This document shows positions 1-8,868 of a stretch of 64,000 nucleotides of DNA, one piece after another. Each line of letters begins with the position of its first letter. Position 1 is the stretch's first letter. Source of the DNA: Jezberella montanilacus (GTDB lineage Bacteria > Pseudomonadota > Gammaproteobacteria > Burkholderiales > Burkholderiaceae_B). The stretch spans positions 27,913-91,912 of the forward strand of contig NZ_PVTV01000002.1 of the NCBI RefSeq assembly GCF_003003055.1, read 5' to 3'. The notes beneath the pieces are model-generated. The model had not been told where the DNA came from. It saw only the letters and a list, made by a program, of their open reading frames with translations, and did no database searches. Both the position numbers and the translations under genes were made by a program.

Positions 1-84
1 AATTCGTTCTGACTTAATTGTCCCCTGTAAAATCAAACAAGTAGCTATTATTTTATTAATCTGCAATTAACGAGATCATCTCGC

Positions 85-531
85 ATGACCCTTAGCACTG
101 AACATCTGTTGCGCACGGCGAGCACCCTAGAGAGAGCGCTTGACGCCTTGAGCAGGATTCCGGCCGGCCAACGCGATGTAGAGCAGGACATTATGTACGA
201 CTTGTATCGTAATGCGGCTGTCAAAAGTTTTGAGTTATCCCTTGAAACCACCGGCAAGCTGTTGCGTAAAGCGATCAAGGCATTCAACGCGAATCCGCGC
301 GAAGTGGATTCGCTCGTTTTTAATGATGTATTGAGGTATGCCGGCAAGCATAGTCTGATGGATGAAGCAGCGGTGGTTCGTTGGATTCAATATCGTGCCA
401 ACCGAAACAGTACAGCGCATGACTATGGGGTGTCGTTTGCAAACGAAACGTTGGCACTTTTACCTCAGTATCTGATTGATTTGCGACAATTAGCAAAGCG
501 TATTCAAGGCGTTTTTGATGCCGCAAATTAA
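85..531 (+). CDS. hepT: HepT-like HEPN-domain toxin (nucleotidyltransferase substrate-binding protein, HI0074 family)
   Basis: All-helical protein of 148 residues. Residues 107-114 form an R-x4-H-x-Y motif (R107, H112, Y114), the HEPN RNase signature in which the Tyr is the residue AMPylated by the partner in characterised HepT/MntA pairs. The next gene overlaps by 14 bases and encodes the matching MNT nucleotidyltransferase, which strongly supports a toxin-antitoxin module. Start ATG at 85 has only a weak upstream GAG. HepT toxins of this type cleave RNA until modified; that activity is inferred from the family. Confidence 0.85.
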   Translation: MTLSTEHLLRTASTLERALDALSRIPAGQRDVEQDIMYDLYRNAAVKSFELSLETTGKLLRKAIKAFNANPREVDSLVFNDVLRYAGKHSLMDEAAVVRWIQYRANRNSTAHDYGVSFANETLALLPQYLIDLRQLAKRIQGVFDAAN

Positions 532-841
532 TCTGCAACAGCTTCAGTTGTCACCGAATCATCTCGAACTGCTGAGAATCCTCTTGCGACAATGTGTACC
601 CGCAGCTGAGGTTTGGGCCTACGGTAGTCGGGTGACTGGTGGCTGCCATGAGGGCAGTGATCTTGACCTTGTTTTACGAAACCCAAAGCAATTAGATTGC
701 GTTGTGGACGGGCTTGAGGACTTGACCAAAGCGATACAAGCAAGCTTGCTACCCATGCTTATTGATCTTCATCTTTGGGCGGGATTGCCAGAAGAATTTA
801 AGCGCAACATTGAAAATGCGTACGTCAAAATTCAGGGGTAG
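518..841 (+). CDS. mntA: MntA-like nucleotidyltransferase antitoxin
   Basis: Minimal nucleotidyltransferase of 107 residues with the complete GS-x10-D-x-D motif (G36, S37, D48, D50) that binds Mg-ATP. In HepT/MntA systems this enzyme adds AMP units to the toxin tyrosine and silences it. The start is placed at ATG 518, inside the end of hepT; a TTG directly before it is in frame but adds only one residue. The overlap implies translational coupling and one transcript. Convergent with the minus-strand reductase gene, with one base between them. Confidence 0.85.
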   Translation: MPQINLQQLQLSPNHLELLRILLRQCVPAAEVWAYGSRVTGGCHEGSDLDLVLRNPKQLDCVVDGLEDLTKAIQASLLPMLIDLHLWAGLPEEFKRNIENAYVKIQG

Positions 842-842
842 G

Positions 843-2411
843 TTACGTCAGTACATGCCGAATTGTTTTTGACACACCGATTGTATTAAGCAGATATAAA
901 TGATGCCCAACGAGTTCGATTAAGTCGTCGGTTAGCACAGCACCGTACTGACCGAAGACAGTCTCGACTTGGCACAGCGCTCTCGCTCGGGCTTGGCATG
1001 ACTGTCGGTCCCCATCCAACGCCGGTGCGACCACCAGCTTTTTTTTAAGGTCATCAGCAAGCGGGTCACTGATCTCGTAACGATTACCGGCCTCGTCATA
1101 TCCCTGCAAGTATCTCAACCAGCCAGCCAGGCACAAGCTCAATAGCTTGGTTTCGCCTTTCATGTTGCTTTGATCGGTGAGTGTCCCGAGCCATCGTTGT
1201 GGGATTTTCTGCGATCCATCCATGGCGATTTGTTGGGTTCGATGAGCGAGTGCTGGGTTGGCAAAGCGAGCAAGCAGACTGTCTCGATAGCTAGCTAGAT
1301 TTATTCCCGACAGCGAAGACAGGGTTGGTTCGACCTCGTCTCGCAACAGCGCCTCGATGCAGGCGCGCAGTTCTGGTTGTTTGATGGCGATATCAACGGT
1401 TGACCAGCCCGCAACTGAGCCTAAATAAGCAATGCCTGAATGCGCGCCGTTCACCATGCGAAGTTTGAGGGTCTCCCATGGTGTGGCGTTCTTTACAAAA
1501 CGGGCGCCACCAGCAGCCCAATCGGGTCGGCCAGCAGCAAATTCATCTTCGATCACCCAATCGATAAATGGCTCGGCGATAACAGGCCAGTTATCCAGTG
1601 CGTTGAGTGCCCCCGCAATCTTGTTTATGTCTGCTTGAGGGGTGCGCGGCACAATTCGGTCAACCATTGAGCAGGGGAAGGTACAGCGCTGTTCAATCCA
1701 GTGAGCGAGATCGCTGTCATATTTGCGAGCAAAAGCCAAGACCAGGCTTTTGAGCAGATGACCGTTTGACGGCAGGTTATCCAGAGACATCAACGTTAAG
1801 GGCGAGCCCGATTGTCGCTTGCGTGCCGCTAGGCCATAAACGATAAAGCCGATAGCGGTTCGAGGCGACTCGGGGTGTGCAAGGTCATGTTGTATATCTG
1901 GGTGGGCGAAGTGCAAGGTACCGTCCGCCGGGGTGTGACAGTAGCCTTTCTCGGTAATGGTTAAGCTAACAATTTTGATATCGGGATGCGCGATCTGATC
2001 GAGCACTGCCTGCGAGGAATCCGGCGCGACGAGGATTTGTCTGACACAGCCAATAACTTGAAGTACCTGTCTGGGTTTGCCATCCTGATCGGCATCCCGG
2101 ATCCCGAGTGTATAGAGCCCCTCTTGGGGAGTCAGCGCATCGCGAGTGTCAGTCTGACGAAGTGAAACGCCGACTATGCCCCACTTTGTCCAATGGCCCT
2201 CGTCTCGCTCAGACAAAGCTGCAGGACTAGTTTGGCTCTCGATGAAGGCGTCATGAATTGGCCCAAGGTGGGCTCGCATGAAGGCGCCAATACCCAAATG
2301 AACAATACCTGATTTCAGTTTCGTCCGATCATATTGAAAGCATCTGACCCCTACAGCTAAGCGAGACAGATTGTCAGGATGTAGTTTCACTGCGGGCAAG
2401 CGATCCACCAC
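843..2411 (-). CDS. uxuB: Mannitol dehydrogenase-family oxidoreductase, likely D-mannonate/fructuronate reductase
   Basis: NAD(P)-dependent polyol/uronate dehydrogenase of 522 residues. It has the N-terminal Rossmann region (HLGIGAF) and the long-chain MDH catalytic pattern K-x4-N-x2-H in KLRMVNGAHS. It starts at a GTG five bases after the D-mannonate dehydratase gene and is the last gene of the operon. Beside that dehydratase, the likely reaction is interconversion of D-fructuronate and D-mannonate. Mannitol or arabinitol dehydrogenase activity cannot be excluded from sequence, but the context favours UxuB. Confidence 0.8.
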   Translation of the reverse strand: MVDRLPAVKLHPDNLSRLAVGVRCFQYDRTKLKSGIVHLGIGAFMRAHLGPIHDAFIESQTSPAALSERDEGHWTKWGIVGVSLRQTDTRDALTPQEGLYTLGIRDADQDGKPRQVLQVIGCVRQILVAPDSSQAVLDQIAHPDIKIVSLTITEKGYCHTPADGTLHFAHPDIQHDLAHPESPRTAIGFIVYGLAARKRQSGSPLTLMSLDNLPSNGHLLKSLVLAFARKYDSDLAHWIEQRCTFPCSMVDRIVPRTPQADINKIAGALNALDNWPVIAEPFIDWVIEDEFAAGRPDWAAGGARFVKNATPWETLKLRMVNGAHSGIAYLGSVAGWSTVDIAIKQPELRACIEALLRDEVEPTLSSLSGINLASYRDSLLARFANPALAHRTQQIAMDGSQKIPQRWLGTLTDQSNMKGETKLLSLCLAGWLRYLQGYDEAGNRYEISDPLADDLKKKLVVAPALDGDRQSCQARARALCQVETVFGQYGAVLTDDLIELVGHHLYLLNTIGVSKTIRHVLT

Positions 2412-2416
2412 CTGAG

Positions 2417-3628
2417 CTACCAGCTAGTGAGCGTGCCATCATGCTGCAGGCGATTCACGGGCAGATAGGCGCGTTGGTAGGGGTATTTTGCAGCGAGTGC
2501 TTCGTCAATATCAACGCCATGCCCAGGCACATCCCCTGGATACATGAAGCCTCGATCGAACGTGTAGGCATGAGGGAAAACCGCCTCCGTTTCTTCGTTG
2601 TGCGGCATATGTTCTTGTATGCCGAAATTAGGCACCCAGAGATCAAAATGCAACGCAGCGCCCATACAGACCGGTGAGAGATCTGTTGCACCATGCGATC
2701 CCGTTCTCACTTGATAGAGTGATGCAAAATCCGCAATACGCCTCATATGCGTTATCCCGCCTGCGTGTACAACGGTTGTTCGAATGTAATCGATCAGTTG
2801 ATTCTGAATCAGGTCTTTGCAATCCCAGATCGTATTGAATACTTCGCCCACAGCCAAGGGGGTAGTCGTGTGTTGTCGTATTAGTTTGAATGCCTCTTGA
2901 TTTTCAGCAGGCGTGAGATCTTCAAGCCAGAACAGGCGATAGGGCTCGAGATCTTTACCGAGTCTGGCAGCTTCGATGGGCGTGAGTCGATGATGAGCAT
3001 CGTGCAGCAGGTGGTGATCCCAGCCAATTTTCTCGCGCACGGCATCAAACAGCTTGGGTGTGTGTCGCAGGTATTTTTCGGTCGACCAGTCGTGCTCTGA
3101 CGGCAAGTCAGCATCGGCAGGCTCGTAAAAAGTCGTGCCTTTTCCGACCCCGTAAACCTTGTCGAGCCCAGGTACACCGCTTTGTGCGCGAATGGCGGTG
3201 TAACCCATTTCAGCGTGTCGAAGGACTTCTTCAACTGTATGGGAAATATCTCGACCGTTCGCATGGCAGTAAACCATGATTTTGCTGCGGCTCTTGCCCC
3301 CAAGCAGCTGATATAGCGGCATGTTGGCAGCCTTGGCCTTGATGTCCCACAGGGCCGTATCGACTGCTGCGATCGCTGACAGGGTGACTGGGCCTCGACG
3401 CCAATATGCGCCTTTGTAAAGATACTGCCAGATATCTTCGATCTGCTGCGGATCGCGTCCGATTAAACAGGGGATAACGTGATCCTGCAGATAGCTGGCG
3501 ACGGCCAGCTCGCGGCCGTTTAGCGTGGCATCGCCCAAGCCAGTTAGACCCTCATCCGTCTCTATTTTCAGGGTCACGAAGTTACGCCCAGGACTGCAGA
3601 CGATGACACGCGCTGAAGTGATCTTCAT
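2417..3628 (-). CDS. manD: D-mannonate dehydratase, enolase superfamily (ManD)
   Basis: Enolase-superfamily protein of 403 residues, the usual ManD length. It dehydrates D-mannonate to 2-keto-3-deoxy-gluconate. Visible landmarks are the N-terminal capping domain, the metal-ligand segments HDAHHRL, WLEDLTP and AVGEVFN, and the C-terminal [10 protein letters not shown] and FGIQEH segments typical of ManD/RspA proteins. It sits between the TRAP transporter and the UxuB-type reductase with gaps of 5 to 16 bases. Some family members are poorly active or also use D-gluconate; the context here supports D-mannonate. Confidence 0.88.
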   Translation of the reverse strand: MKITSARVIVCSPGRNFVTLKIETDEGLTGLGDATLNGRELAVASYLQDHVIPCLIGRDPQQIEDIWQYLYKGAYWRRGPVTLSAIAAVDTALWDIKAKAANMPLYQLLGGKSRSKIMVYCHANGRDISHTVEEVLRHAEMGYTAIRAQSGVPGLDKVYGVGKGTTFYEPADADLPSEHDWSTEKYLRHTPKLFDAVREKIGWDHHLLHDAHHRLTPIEAARLGKDLEPYRLFWLEDLTPAENQEAFKLIRQHTTTPLAVGEVFNTIWDCKDLIQNQLIDYIRTTVVHAGGITHMRRIADFASLYQVRTGSHGATDLSPVCMGAALHFDLWVPNFGIQEHMPHNEETEAVFPHAYTFDRGFMYPGDVPGHGVDIDEALAAKYPYQRAYLPVNRLQHDGTLTSW

Positions 3629-3644
3629 GTAATTGGTCCCTAGC

Positions 3645-5051
3645 TTACTTGATCATGTCGAAGTACTTGGGCAACCAAAGGGTGATCGACGGGATATAGG
3701 TAATTGCAATCAGAGCCAGCATCAAAGGGATAAGCCAGGGCAAGATGGCTACCGTGGTTCGCTCAACTGACAGTTTGGATATTCTCGCCAGCACAAATAG
3801 CACCATGCCCAAGGGTGGATGTAGCAAGCCCACCATCAGATTCAAAGTCATGATGAGGCCGAAGTGCACCGGATCAATACCCAGTTTGAGAACAAGTGGT
3901 AATAAGATGGGGACTAGGATCGTGATCGCAGCTGTGGTGTCGATAAAGCAGCCCACAAACAAGATCAGCAAGTTTGCCAGTAGCAAGAACACCCACTTTT
4001 CAGAAGTGATCGATAGAATCCAGGCAGTCAGCGCTTGAGCAGCTTGCGTTGTCGTTAACAGCCAAGCAAAGATCGATGCTGCCGTGACGATAAATAAAAC
4101 AGAAGCGGTAGTCTCGATCGTATCAAAACTTGCTTTCACCAGGTTTTTTAAAGTCATCGAGCGATAGCGCACTAATCCGAGAAACAGCGCCCAGATGACT
4201 GCAGCGACTGCGGCTTCAGTCGGTGTGAACCAACCCATGGTCATGCCACCGATCAAAATGACTGGTGTCATCAAAGCCATGACAGCGGAGAAATTGAACT
4301 TCCAATCCAAAGCCAGCAAGAGAACAAACGCGCCGAGCGTGGCAAGGTTGGGCGATACGCCGCGCTCGACCAATAACCAGACGCCTAAGGGGAAAGCCAA
4401 CACAATCAGGATTTCGAGTGTGGCGCCGCCCAAGCGCTTCCAGTCGAATGCGACATCACTGCCCCAGTTGTTTTTGCGTGCGAAATAAGCAACGGTGAGC
4501 ATCATGAGCGCTGTCATGAAGATACCTGGCAGGATCCCCGCTACAAACAAGGCACCGATCGACACGTTTGCCATCATGCCGTAAATCACAAACGGCAGTG
4601 ATGGTGGGATGATGGGACCCAGCGTGGCTGATGCAGCCGTCACACCGACTGCGAACTCGGTGTCATAACCGTGATCCTGCATGGCTTTGATTTCGATTGA
4701 ACCAAGGCCCGCAGCATCAGCAATCGCAGTGCCTGACATGCCAGAAAAAATGACGGAACCAATAATATTGACATGGCCCAGGCCACCGCGCATCCAGCCG
4801 ACCAGTGCAACAGCGAAATCATAAATACGCCCAGTGATACCGGCGATATTCATCAAATTTCCAGCCAGAATGAAAAATGGTACGGCAAGCAGCGGGAAAG
4901 ATTCAACCCCAGAAATCATCCGCTGAGCGACCACCACATCAGGAACCGATCCGGAGACAAAGATAAACAATAAAGAAGAACCCGCCATGGCGACTGCGAC
5001 GGGCAAGCCAATAATCATCAAAATCAAAAAAGAAACAATCAAAATTAACAT
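3645..5051 (-). CDS. dctM: TRAP transporter large permease subunit, DctM type
   Basis: Integral membrane protein of 468 residues, hydrophobic throughout with about 12 helices. It is the ion-coupled transport subunit of a tripartite ATP-independent periplasmic transporter. Typical DctM segments are visible ([38 protein letters not shown]). The small permease and binding protein genes lie directly upstream, so all three TRAP parts are present. The substrate is inferred from the operon to be a hexonate or uronate such as L-gulonate, L-idonate or D-mannonate. Confidence 0.92.
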   Translation of the reverse strand: MLILIVSFLILMIIGLPVAVAMAGSSLLFIFVSGSVPDVVVAQRMISGVESFPLLAVPFFILAGNLMNIAGITGRIYDFAVALVGWMRGGLGHVNIIGSVIFSGMSGTAIADAAGLGSIEIKAMQDHGYDTEFAVGVTAASATLGPIIPPSLPFVIYGMMANVSIGALFVAGILPGIFMTALMMLTVAYFARKNNWGSDVAFDWKRLGGATLEILIVLAFPLGVWLLVERGVSPNLATLGAFVLLLALDWKFNFSAVMALMTPVILIGGMTMGWFTPTEAAVAAVIWALFLGLVRYRSMTLKNLVKASFDTIETTASVLFIVTAASIFAWLLTTTQAAQALTAWILSITSEKWVFLLLANLLILFVGCFIDTTAAITILVPILLPLVLKLGIDPVHFGLIMTLNLMVGLLHPPLGMVLFVLARISKLSVERTTVAILPWLIPLMLALIAITYIPSITLWLPKYFDMIK

Positions 5052-5068
5052 GTCAATATCCGATGAAA

Positions 5069-5650
5069 TCAGTCGTATGCTTCGGGTCGTTCAAGGACCG
5101 AGTAGCCTTGCTTGAGGTGTAAAAAACTCACCTGTATTGCGCGGATTGTCATCAGAAACATGCCCACAAACGAGAGCCAGTAAACATCGCTTTTGCTCCA
5201 GGTAATCGTCGTCATGGGCTCGCCATCGACTGCCATGGCGTAGCGGGCAAACAACCATGAAACATAGCCAAAAAACAGAATTGACATCACATCGGTAATG
5301 GTTGCCAGCACTCTGCCAAGTCCACCAGGCAGGTAGCGATAAATGAAATTCACCTGTATGTGGCGACTACGACGAACACAAGCGGCCGCGCCGATAAAGA
5401 CGACAGGCATGAGGCAATAGACGGCGAGTTCTTCGGTCCAGGCGACTGAGTCGTTCATGACGTAGCGTGTAAAGAATTGCACGCACACGAGCACCGTCAT
5501 GATCCAGAAGAAGACCAGACAAATCCAGTCTTCTGCCGAATAGCCGGATAGGTCGGCTTCGTGATGGTCCGCCTCGGCGAAGCTCGCCACAATGTCACTG
5601 GCACTGACAGTGTGGGGCCCTGTTTTGTTTACTTCAGCGGTTGTCGACAT
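5069..5650 (-). CDS. dctQ: TRAP transporter small permease subunit, DctQ type
   Basis: Membrane protein of 193 residues with a hydrophilic N-terminal extension of about 45 residues followed by four hydrophobic helices. It carries the DctQ signature region with WTEELAVYCL and RRSRHIQVNF. It couples the large permease to the binding protein. The gene starts two bases after the dctP stop and ends 17 bases before dctM, so translation is probably coupled. Confidence 0.9.
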   Translation of the reverse strand: MSTTAEVNKTGPHTVSASDIVASFAEADHHEADLSGYSAEDWICLVFFWIMTVLVCVQFFTRYVMNDSVAWTEELAVYCLMPVVFIGAAACVRRSRHIQVNFIYRYLPGGLGRVLATITDVMSILFFGYVSWLFARYAMAVDGEPMTTITWSKSDVYWLSFVGMFLMTIRAIQVSFLHLKQGYSVLERPEAYD

Positions 5651-5652
5651 GT

Positions 5653-6642
5653 TTATTTGACTGCCTGAATGCGGTCCCAGTCTGCCTTGCTATAACCGTA
5701 TTGCTCAAAGGGCACTTTCTGCAATACGGTGTCACGAAACTCATTTGTATCGATGCTCACCACATTGATGCCTTTTGCCTTGAATATATCTACCAACTCT
5801 TTCTCACGGGCCGCGACTTCTTTTGATGCCTTTGCAGCTGCTTCTTGCATCACTTCAGTGAACATTTTTTTATCATCATCACTGAGTTTTTTCCAAGTAC
5901 TGCTTGAGACAATGGTGTTCAAGTGATCAACGATATGACCGGTCAACACGATATTCTTTTGTACCTCATAAAACTTCTTGGCTTCTATGGTGGTTAGCGG
6001 ATTCTCTTGTGCTTCGACCGTGCCATTTTGCAAAGCCAAGTAGACTTCTGCAAACGCGATTGGGGAAGTGTTGGCGCCGCAAGCGCGCGGCATGGCAAGA
6101 TAAGCAGGTACGTCAGGAACACGGATTTTCAGACCTTTCATATCGGCGCATTTTGCAATGGGCTTGTTGCTGCTGGTGTGACGAACGCCGTAATAGGTTG
6201 TTGCAACAATCGTGTTGGCAGTTTTGTCTTCGTAGCCTTTGTTTAGTTCTTTATAAATATCGCTTTTGGTGTACGCCAGCAAATGATCAACACCGCGGAA
6301 GGTGTAGGGATAGTAAGTCACCCCGATGCGGGGGAAAGACTTCGCGGCAAAGCTTGAGCCGGAGATGATGATATCGACAGTACCTAGCGACAAGCCTTGA
6401 TTGATGTCGTTCTCTTTACCAAGCTGAGACGAGGGATAGACGTCGATTTCATATTTGCCATTTGAGCGTTTCTTGATTTCTTCAGCAGCCCAAACCGATG
6501 AGGTATGGAAGGGCTCGCTCGGTTCGTATACGTGTGCCCATTTCAGTTTGACGGGATCAGCTTGTGCGGGCGATATCGCCGCAATGGTAGCCCCTGCGAC
6601 TAACAGAGTAGCGAAGGCAAGCTTCATGGGTTTCATATTCAT
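5653..6642 (-). CDS. dctP: TRAP transporter substrate-binding protein, DctP type
   Basis: Periplasmic DctP-family receptor of 329 residues. A Sec signal peptide ends near ISPAQA (about residue 28). The conserved Arg-containing segment (GLKIRVPDVPAYLAM), which in this family contacts the ligand carboxylate, and the following AFAEVYLALQNGTVEAQENP segment are present. Ribosome-binding site AGGAG lies about 8 bases before ATG 6642. It follows the dehydrogenase gene by 62 bases. It likely captures an acid sugar for the pathway encoded by its neighbours. Confidence 0.92.
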   Translation of the reverse strand: MNMKPMKLAFATLLVAGATIAAISPAQADPVKLKWAHVYEPSEPFHTSSVWAAEEIKKRSNGKYEIDVYPSSQLGKENDINQGLSLGTVDIIISGSSFAAKSFPRIGVTYYPYTFRGVDHLLAYTKSDIYKELNKGYEDKTANTIVATTYYGVRHTSSNKPIAKCADMKGLKIRVPDVPAYLAMPRACGANTSPIAFAEVYLALQNGTVEAQENPLTTIEAKKFYEVQKNIVLTGHIVDHLNTIVSSSTWKKLSDDDKKMFTEVMQEAAAKASKEVAAREKELVDIFKAKGINVVSIDTNEFRDTVLQKVPFEQYGYSKADWDRIQAVK

Positions 6643-6704
6643 TTTTGGTCTCCTGAATAGTTTTGTATGGTTTGTGCTTGTTGATGACTTTTTTAAAGCA
6701 AAAT

Positions 6705-7733
6705 CTAGTCGAACGTAATCTGTACCTTTGTGCTGCGTTGTCGGTCGAGTGCAAGGTCAAATGCGGCTTGAGATTGGGCAAGTGGTAATTGAGCGCTGAT
6801 GATTGGTCTGACATCAGCACGCCTGGTTCGAATTGCCTCGACGGCCCAATCAAAGGCGGCCAAGGCACGAAACGCACCCACATACTCAAGTTCTCGCGAC
6901 ATGATTTGATTGGCAGGGAAAGTCATCTCAGACGGAAGCGTGCCGACCTGAATAATCCGACCGCCGCGTTTTGCCGCAGTCAGGCAAGTAACTACTGCGG
7001 ACGGGTGTCCGGCTGCTTCAATACAGACATCTGCACTATCCGCGAGCTCAGAGGCAGAGATCAAATCGGACCTAAGGCACAAATCAGCACCAACTGCCTT
7101 GGCAATTGATAACGCTCTGTCTTGCACATCACACACAATGATTCTTGCGGCTCCAGCAATACGTGCAGCGATGGCTGTCATACAACCAATCGTTCCGCCA
7201 CCTGTGATGAGCACGGTTTTTCCTAAAACCGACCCTGCACGATGAATCGCATGTAAGCCAATTGATAGCGGTTCGGCACAGGCAATTTCACCCAGGGAGA
7301 TTTCAGCCTCGCTGATAGGTGTGAGTTGGCGCTCACCCACGATGAAGTGCTCACGAAACAAGCCAGGCAAGTGAGGGAATATTGCTGCGCTGCCTAAAAA
7401 CACCATTTGATTACATAGATTGCCACGGCCTGCGCGGCAGAATTCGCATACGCCACAGGGATGTGAGGGGTTAACCGCCACTTTGTCGCCGACTTTGACC
7501 TGCGTCACACCGACACCAATGGACTCCACGACCCCAGACGCCTCATGGCCGGGTACGAACGGTGCCCTGATTGCGAAAATACCGGCCCGGCCATGCTCGT
7601 AGTAATGCAAATCTGAGCCGCAAATACCGCCGGCACCCAGCCGGACTCGCACTTCGCGCTCGCCTGGCGCGGGTACTTCGTGATCCGTTAGCCTCAAATC
7701 CCGAGGACCGAAAAGGGTGCAGGCAATACTCAT
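6705..7733 (-). CDS. idnD: Zinc-dependent L-idonate/L-gulonate 5-dehydrogenase
   Basis: Medium-chain zinc dehydrogenase of 342 residues, similar to L-idonate 5-dehydrogenases. Catalytic zinc ligands are in GICGSDLHYYEHGR (Cys) and GHEASG (His-Glu). The structural-zinc cysteines lie in CGVCEFCRAGRGNLC, and the Rossmann motif is GGGTIGCMTA. It is the first gene of the minus-strand operon and lies just downstream of the palindrome at 7755-7773. With UxuB and ManD downstream, L-gulonate or L-idonate oxidation to D-fructuronate or 5-ketogluconate is plausible. Substrate specificity within this family is not readable from sequence. Confidence 0.82.
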   Translation of the reverse strand: MSIACTLFGPRDLRLTDHEVPAPGEREVRVRLGAGGICGSDLHYYEHGRAGIFAIRAPFVPGHEASGVVESIGVGVTQVKVGDKVAVNPSHPCGVCEFCRAGRGNLCNQMVFLGSAAIFPHLPGLFREHFIVGERQLTPISEAEISLGEIACAEPLSIGLHAIHRAGSVLGKTVLITGGGTIGCMTAIAARIAGAARIIVCDVQDRALSIAKAVGADLCLRSDLISASELADSADVCIEAAGHPSAVVTCLTAAKRGGRIIQVGTLPSEMTFPANQIMSRELEYVGAFRALAAFDWAVEAIRTRRADVRPIISAQLPLAQSQAAFDLALDRQRSTKVQITFD

Positions 7734-7754
7734 GCTTGTCTCGTTGTATTGTTC

Positions 7755-7773
7755 AAATTGGTCAGACCAATTT
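7755..7773. promoter_or_regulatory. Perfect palindrome, probable FadR/GntR-family operator
   Basis: Two 9-base arms, AAATTGGTC and GACCAATTT, are perfectly inverted around a single central A. The core TGGTC-A-GACCA matches the GT-N-AC pattern bound by FadR-subfamily GntR regulators such as PdhR, LldR and UxuR. It starts 22 bases upstream of the idnD start and directly follows the predicted -10 element on the minus strand, a position suited to repression. Confidence 0.7.
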
Positions 7774-7774
7774 C

Positions 7775-7802
7775 ATACTAAACCGCAGCAAAGATTTGTC
7801 GA
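7775..7802 (-). promoter_or_regulatory. Predicted sigma-70 promoter of the sugar-acid operon
   Basis: Read on the minus strand: a -35 element TCGACA (complement of 7797-7802), a 16-base spacer and a -10 element TAGTAT (complement of 7775-7780). The match is 5 of 6 and 4 of 6 to consensus. Transcription would begin inside the palindrome at 7755-7773. Confidence 0.45.
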
Positions 7803-7870
7803 TATTAGGGACTACCCTGCCTAGCTTTCGTGCGCTAGACTAACGCTGACAGAAACAGGATTCAGGCCAA

Positions 7871-8833
7871 ATGAACGATAAGACTAAAACTGCGCAAGTC
7901 ACTAACGATAATCTGTTGGACTTTGCGAGTGATGATGATCAGCCTATTCGTTATATGCAACGTACCCGCGATTGGTACCTCGGCTTGGGCTACGACAATC
8001 CTTATCGCTGGGCGCACTATACGGATGTGCCGTTCACCTCGGTCGTTAAGCCGTTGAAAAACAGTTGTGTCACGCTTATTACCACTGCTGCTCCGTATCA
8101 GGCAGATAAAGGCGATCAGGGTCCTGGTTCGACCTATAACGCAGCAGCTAAATTTTATGAGGTCTATTCAGGCGATACGAATGCAGAGCACGACTTGCGC
8201 ATCTCGCATGTCGCAATTGATCGCAAGCATACGAGTATGCAAGATAGCAATACTTGGTTCGCCTTGCCCATGCTGAAAGCACTCGAGCGAGAAAATATTA
8301 TTGATCGGGTGGGGCCAAATTTTTATGGCGTGCCAACTAATCGAAGTCAACGCCACACACTAGAAGTCGACGCGCCCGAAGTGTTGAAGAGATGCCGAGA
8401 AGATGGTGTAGAGGCTGCCGTACTCATCCCCAATTGCCCGGTGTGTCATCAAACCTTGAGTCTCATTGCACGTTTTCTTGAGGCTTCTGGGATACCCACA
8501 GTTGTCATGGGCTGTGCCAAAGACATTGTCGAGCATTGCGGCGTGCCGAGATTTTTGTTCAGCGATTTCCCGTTGGGTAATTCGGCTGGGCCGCCTGACG
8601 ATGCCGACGCCCAGCGTTTCACTCTGTTGCTGGCTTTGCGCTTGTTGGAGACTGCCCCAACGGCTCGCACCACGGTGCAGTCGCCCCTGCGCTGGGCTGC
8701 CTCGCATGAGTGGAAGTTCGACTACTCGAATATCGACAGAGTGAGCCCTCAAGAGCTGCTTAAACTTAAGCAGGAGTTTGATCGCGGCAAGGCTGTAGCG
8801 GCAAGCCTGCGTCAAACGCAGATCAAGAGTTGA
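7871..8833 (+). CDS. GrdB/PrdB-like protein (glycine/sarcosine/betaine reductase selenoprotein B family), cysteine form
   Basis: Protein of 320 residues resembling the B-subunit family of glycine and D-proline reductases. The central segment IPNCPVCHQT carries a CxxC pair (C189, C192) where selenoprotein members have a Sec-x-x-Cys pair, so this is a Cys-only homologue. The C-terminal FSDFPLGNSAGPPDD segment is typical of aerobic proteobacterial members, whose function is unknown. No other reductase subunit is nearby. It is transcribed divergently from the sugar-acid operon across 137 bases that contain the GntR-like palindrome. Confident on family, not on role. Confidence 0.68.
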   Translation: MNDKTKTAQVTNDNLLDFASDDDQPIRYMQRTRDWYLGLGYDNPYRWAHYTDVPFTSVVKPLKNSCVTLITTAAPYQADKGDQGPGSTYNAAAKFYEVYSGDTNAEHDLRISHVAIDRKHTSMQDSNTWFALPMLKALERENIIDRVGPNFYGVPTNRSQRHTLEVDAPEVLKRCREDGVEAAVLIPNCPVCHQTLSLIARFLEASGIPTVVMGCAKDIVEHCGVPRFLFSDFPLGNSAGPPDDADAQRFTLLLALRLLETAPTARTTVQSPLRWAASHEWKFDYSNIDRVSPQELLKLKQEFDRGKAVAASLRQTQIKS

Positions 8834-8868
8834 AGCCTTAGTCTGGTGGCAAAGCCGTCTTTAGTTGG

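Noticed and set aside
2881..3303. Alternative minus-strand frame within the D-mannonate dehydratase gene
   Set aside because: Out-of-frame shadow. The ManD frame is intact over its full length, so there is no frameshift to explain.
5904..6368. Plus-strand open frame opposite dctP
   Set aside because: Low-complexity Arg/Cys/Trp-rich translation without family features, fully inside the coding region of dctP.
7871..8833. Selenocysteine (UGA) read-through in the GrdB-like gene
   Set aside because: The reading frame has no internal TGA and the motif position is an ordinary Cys codon.
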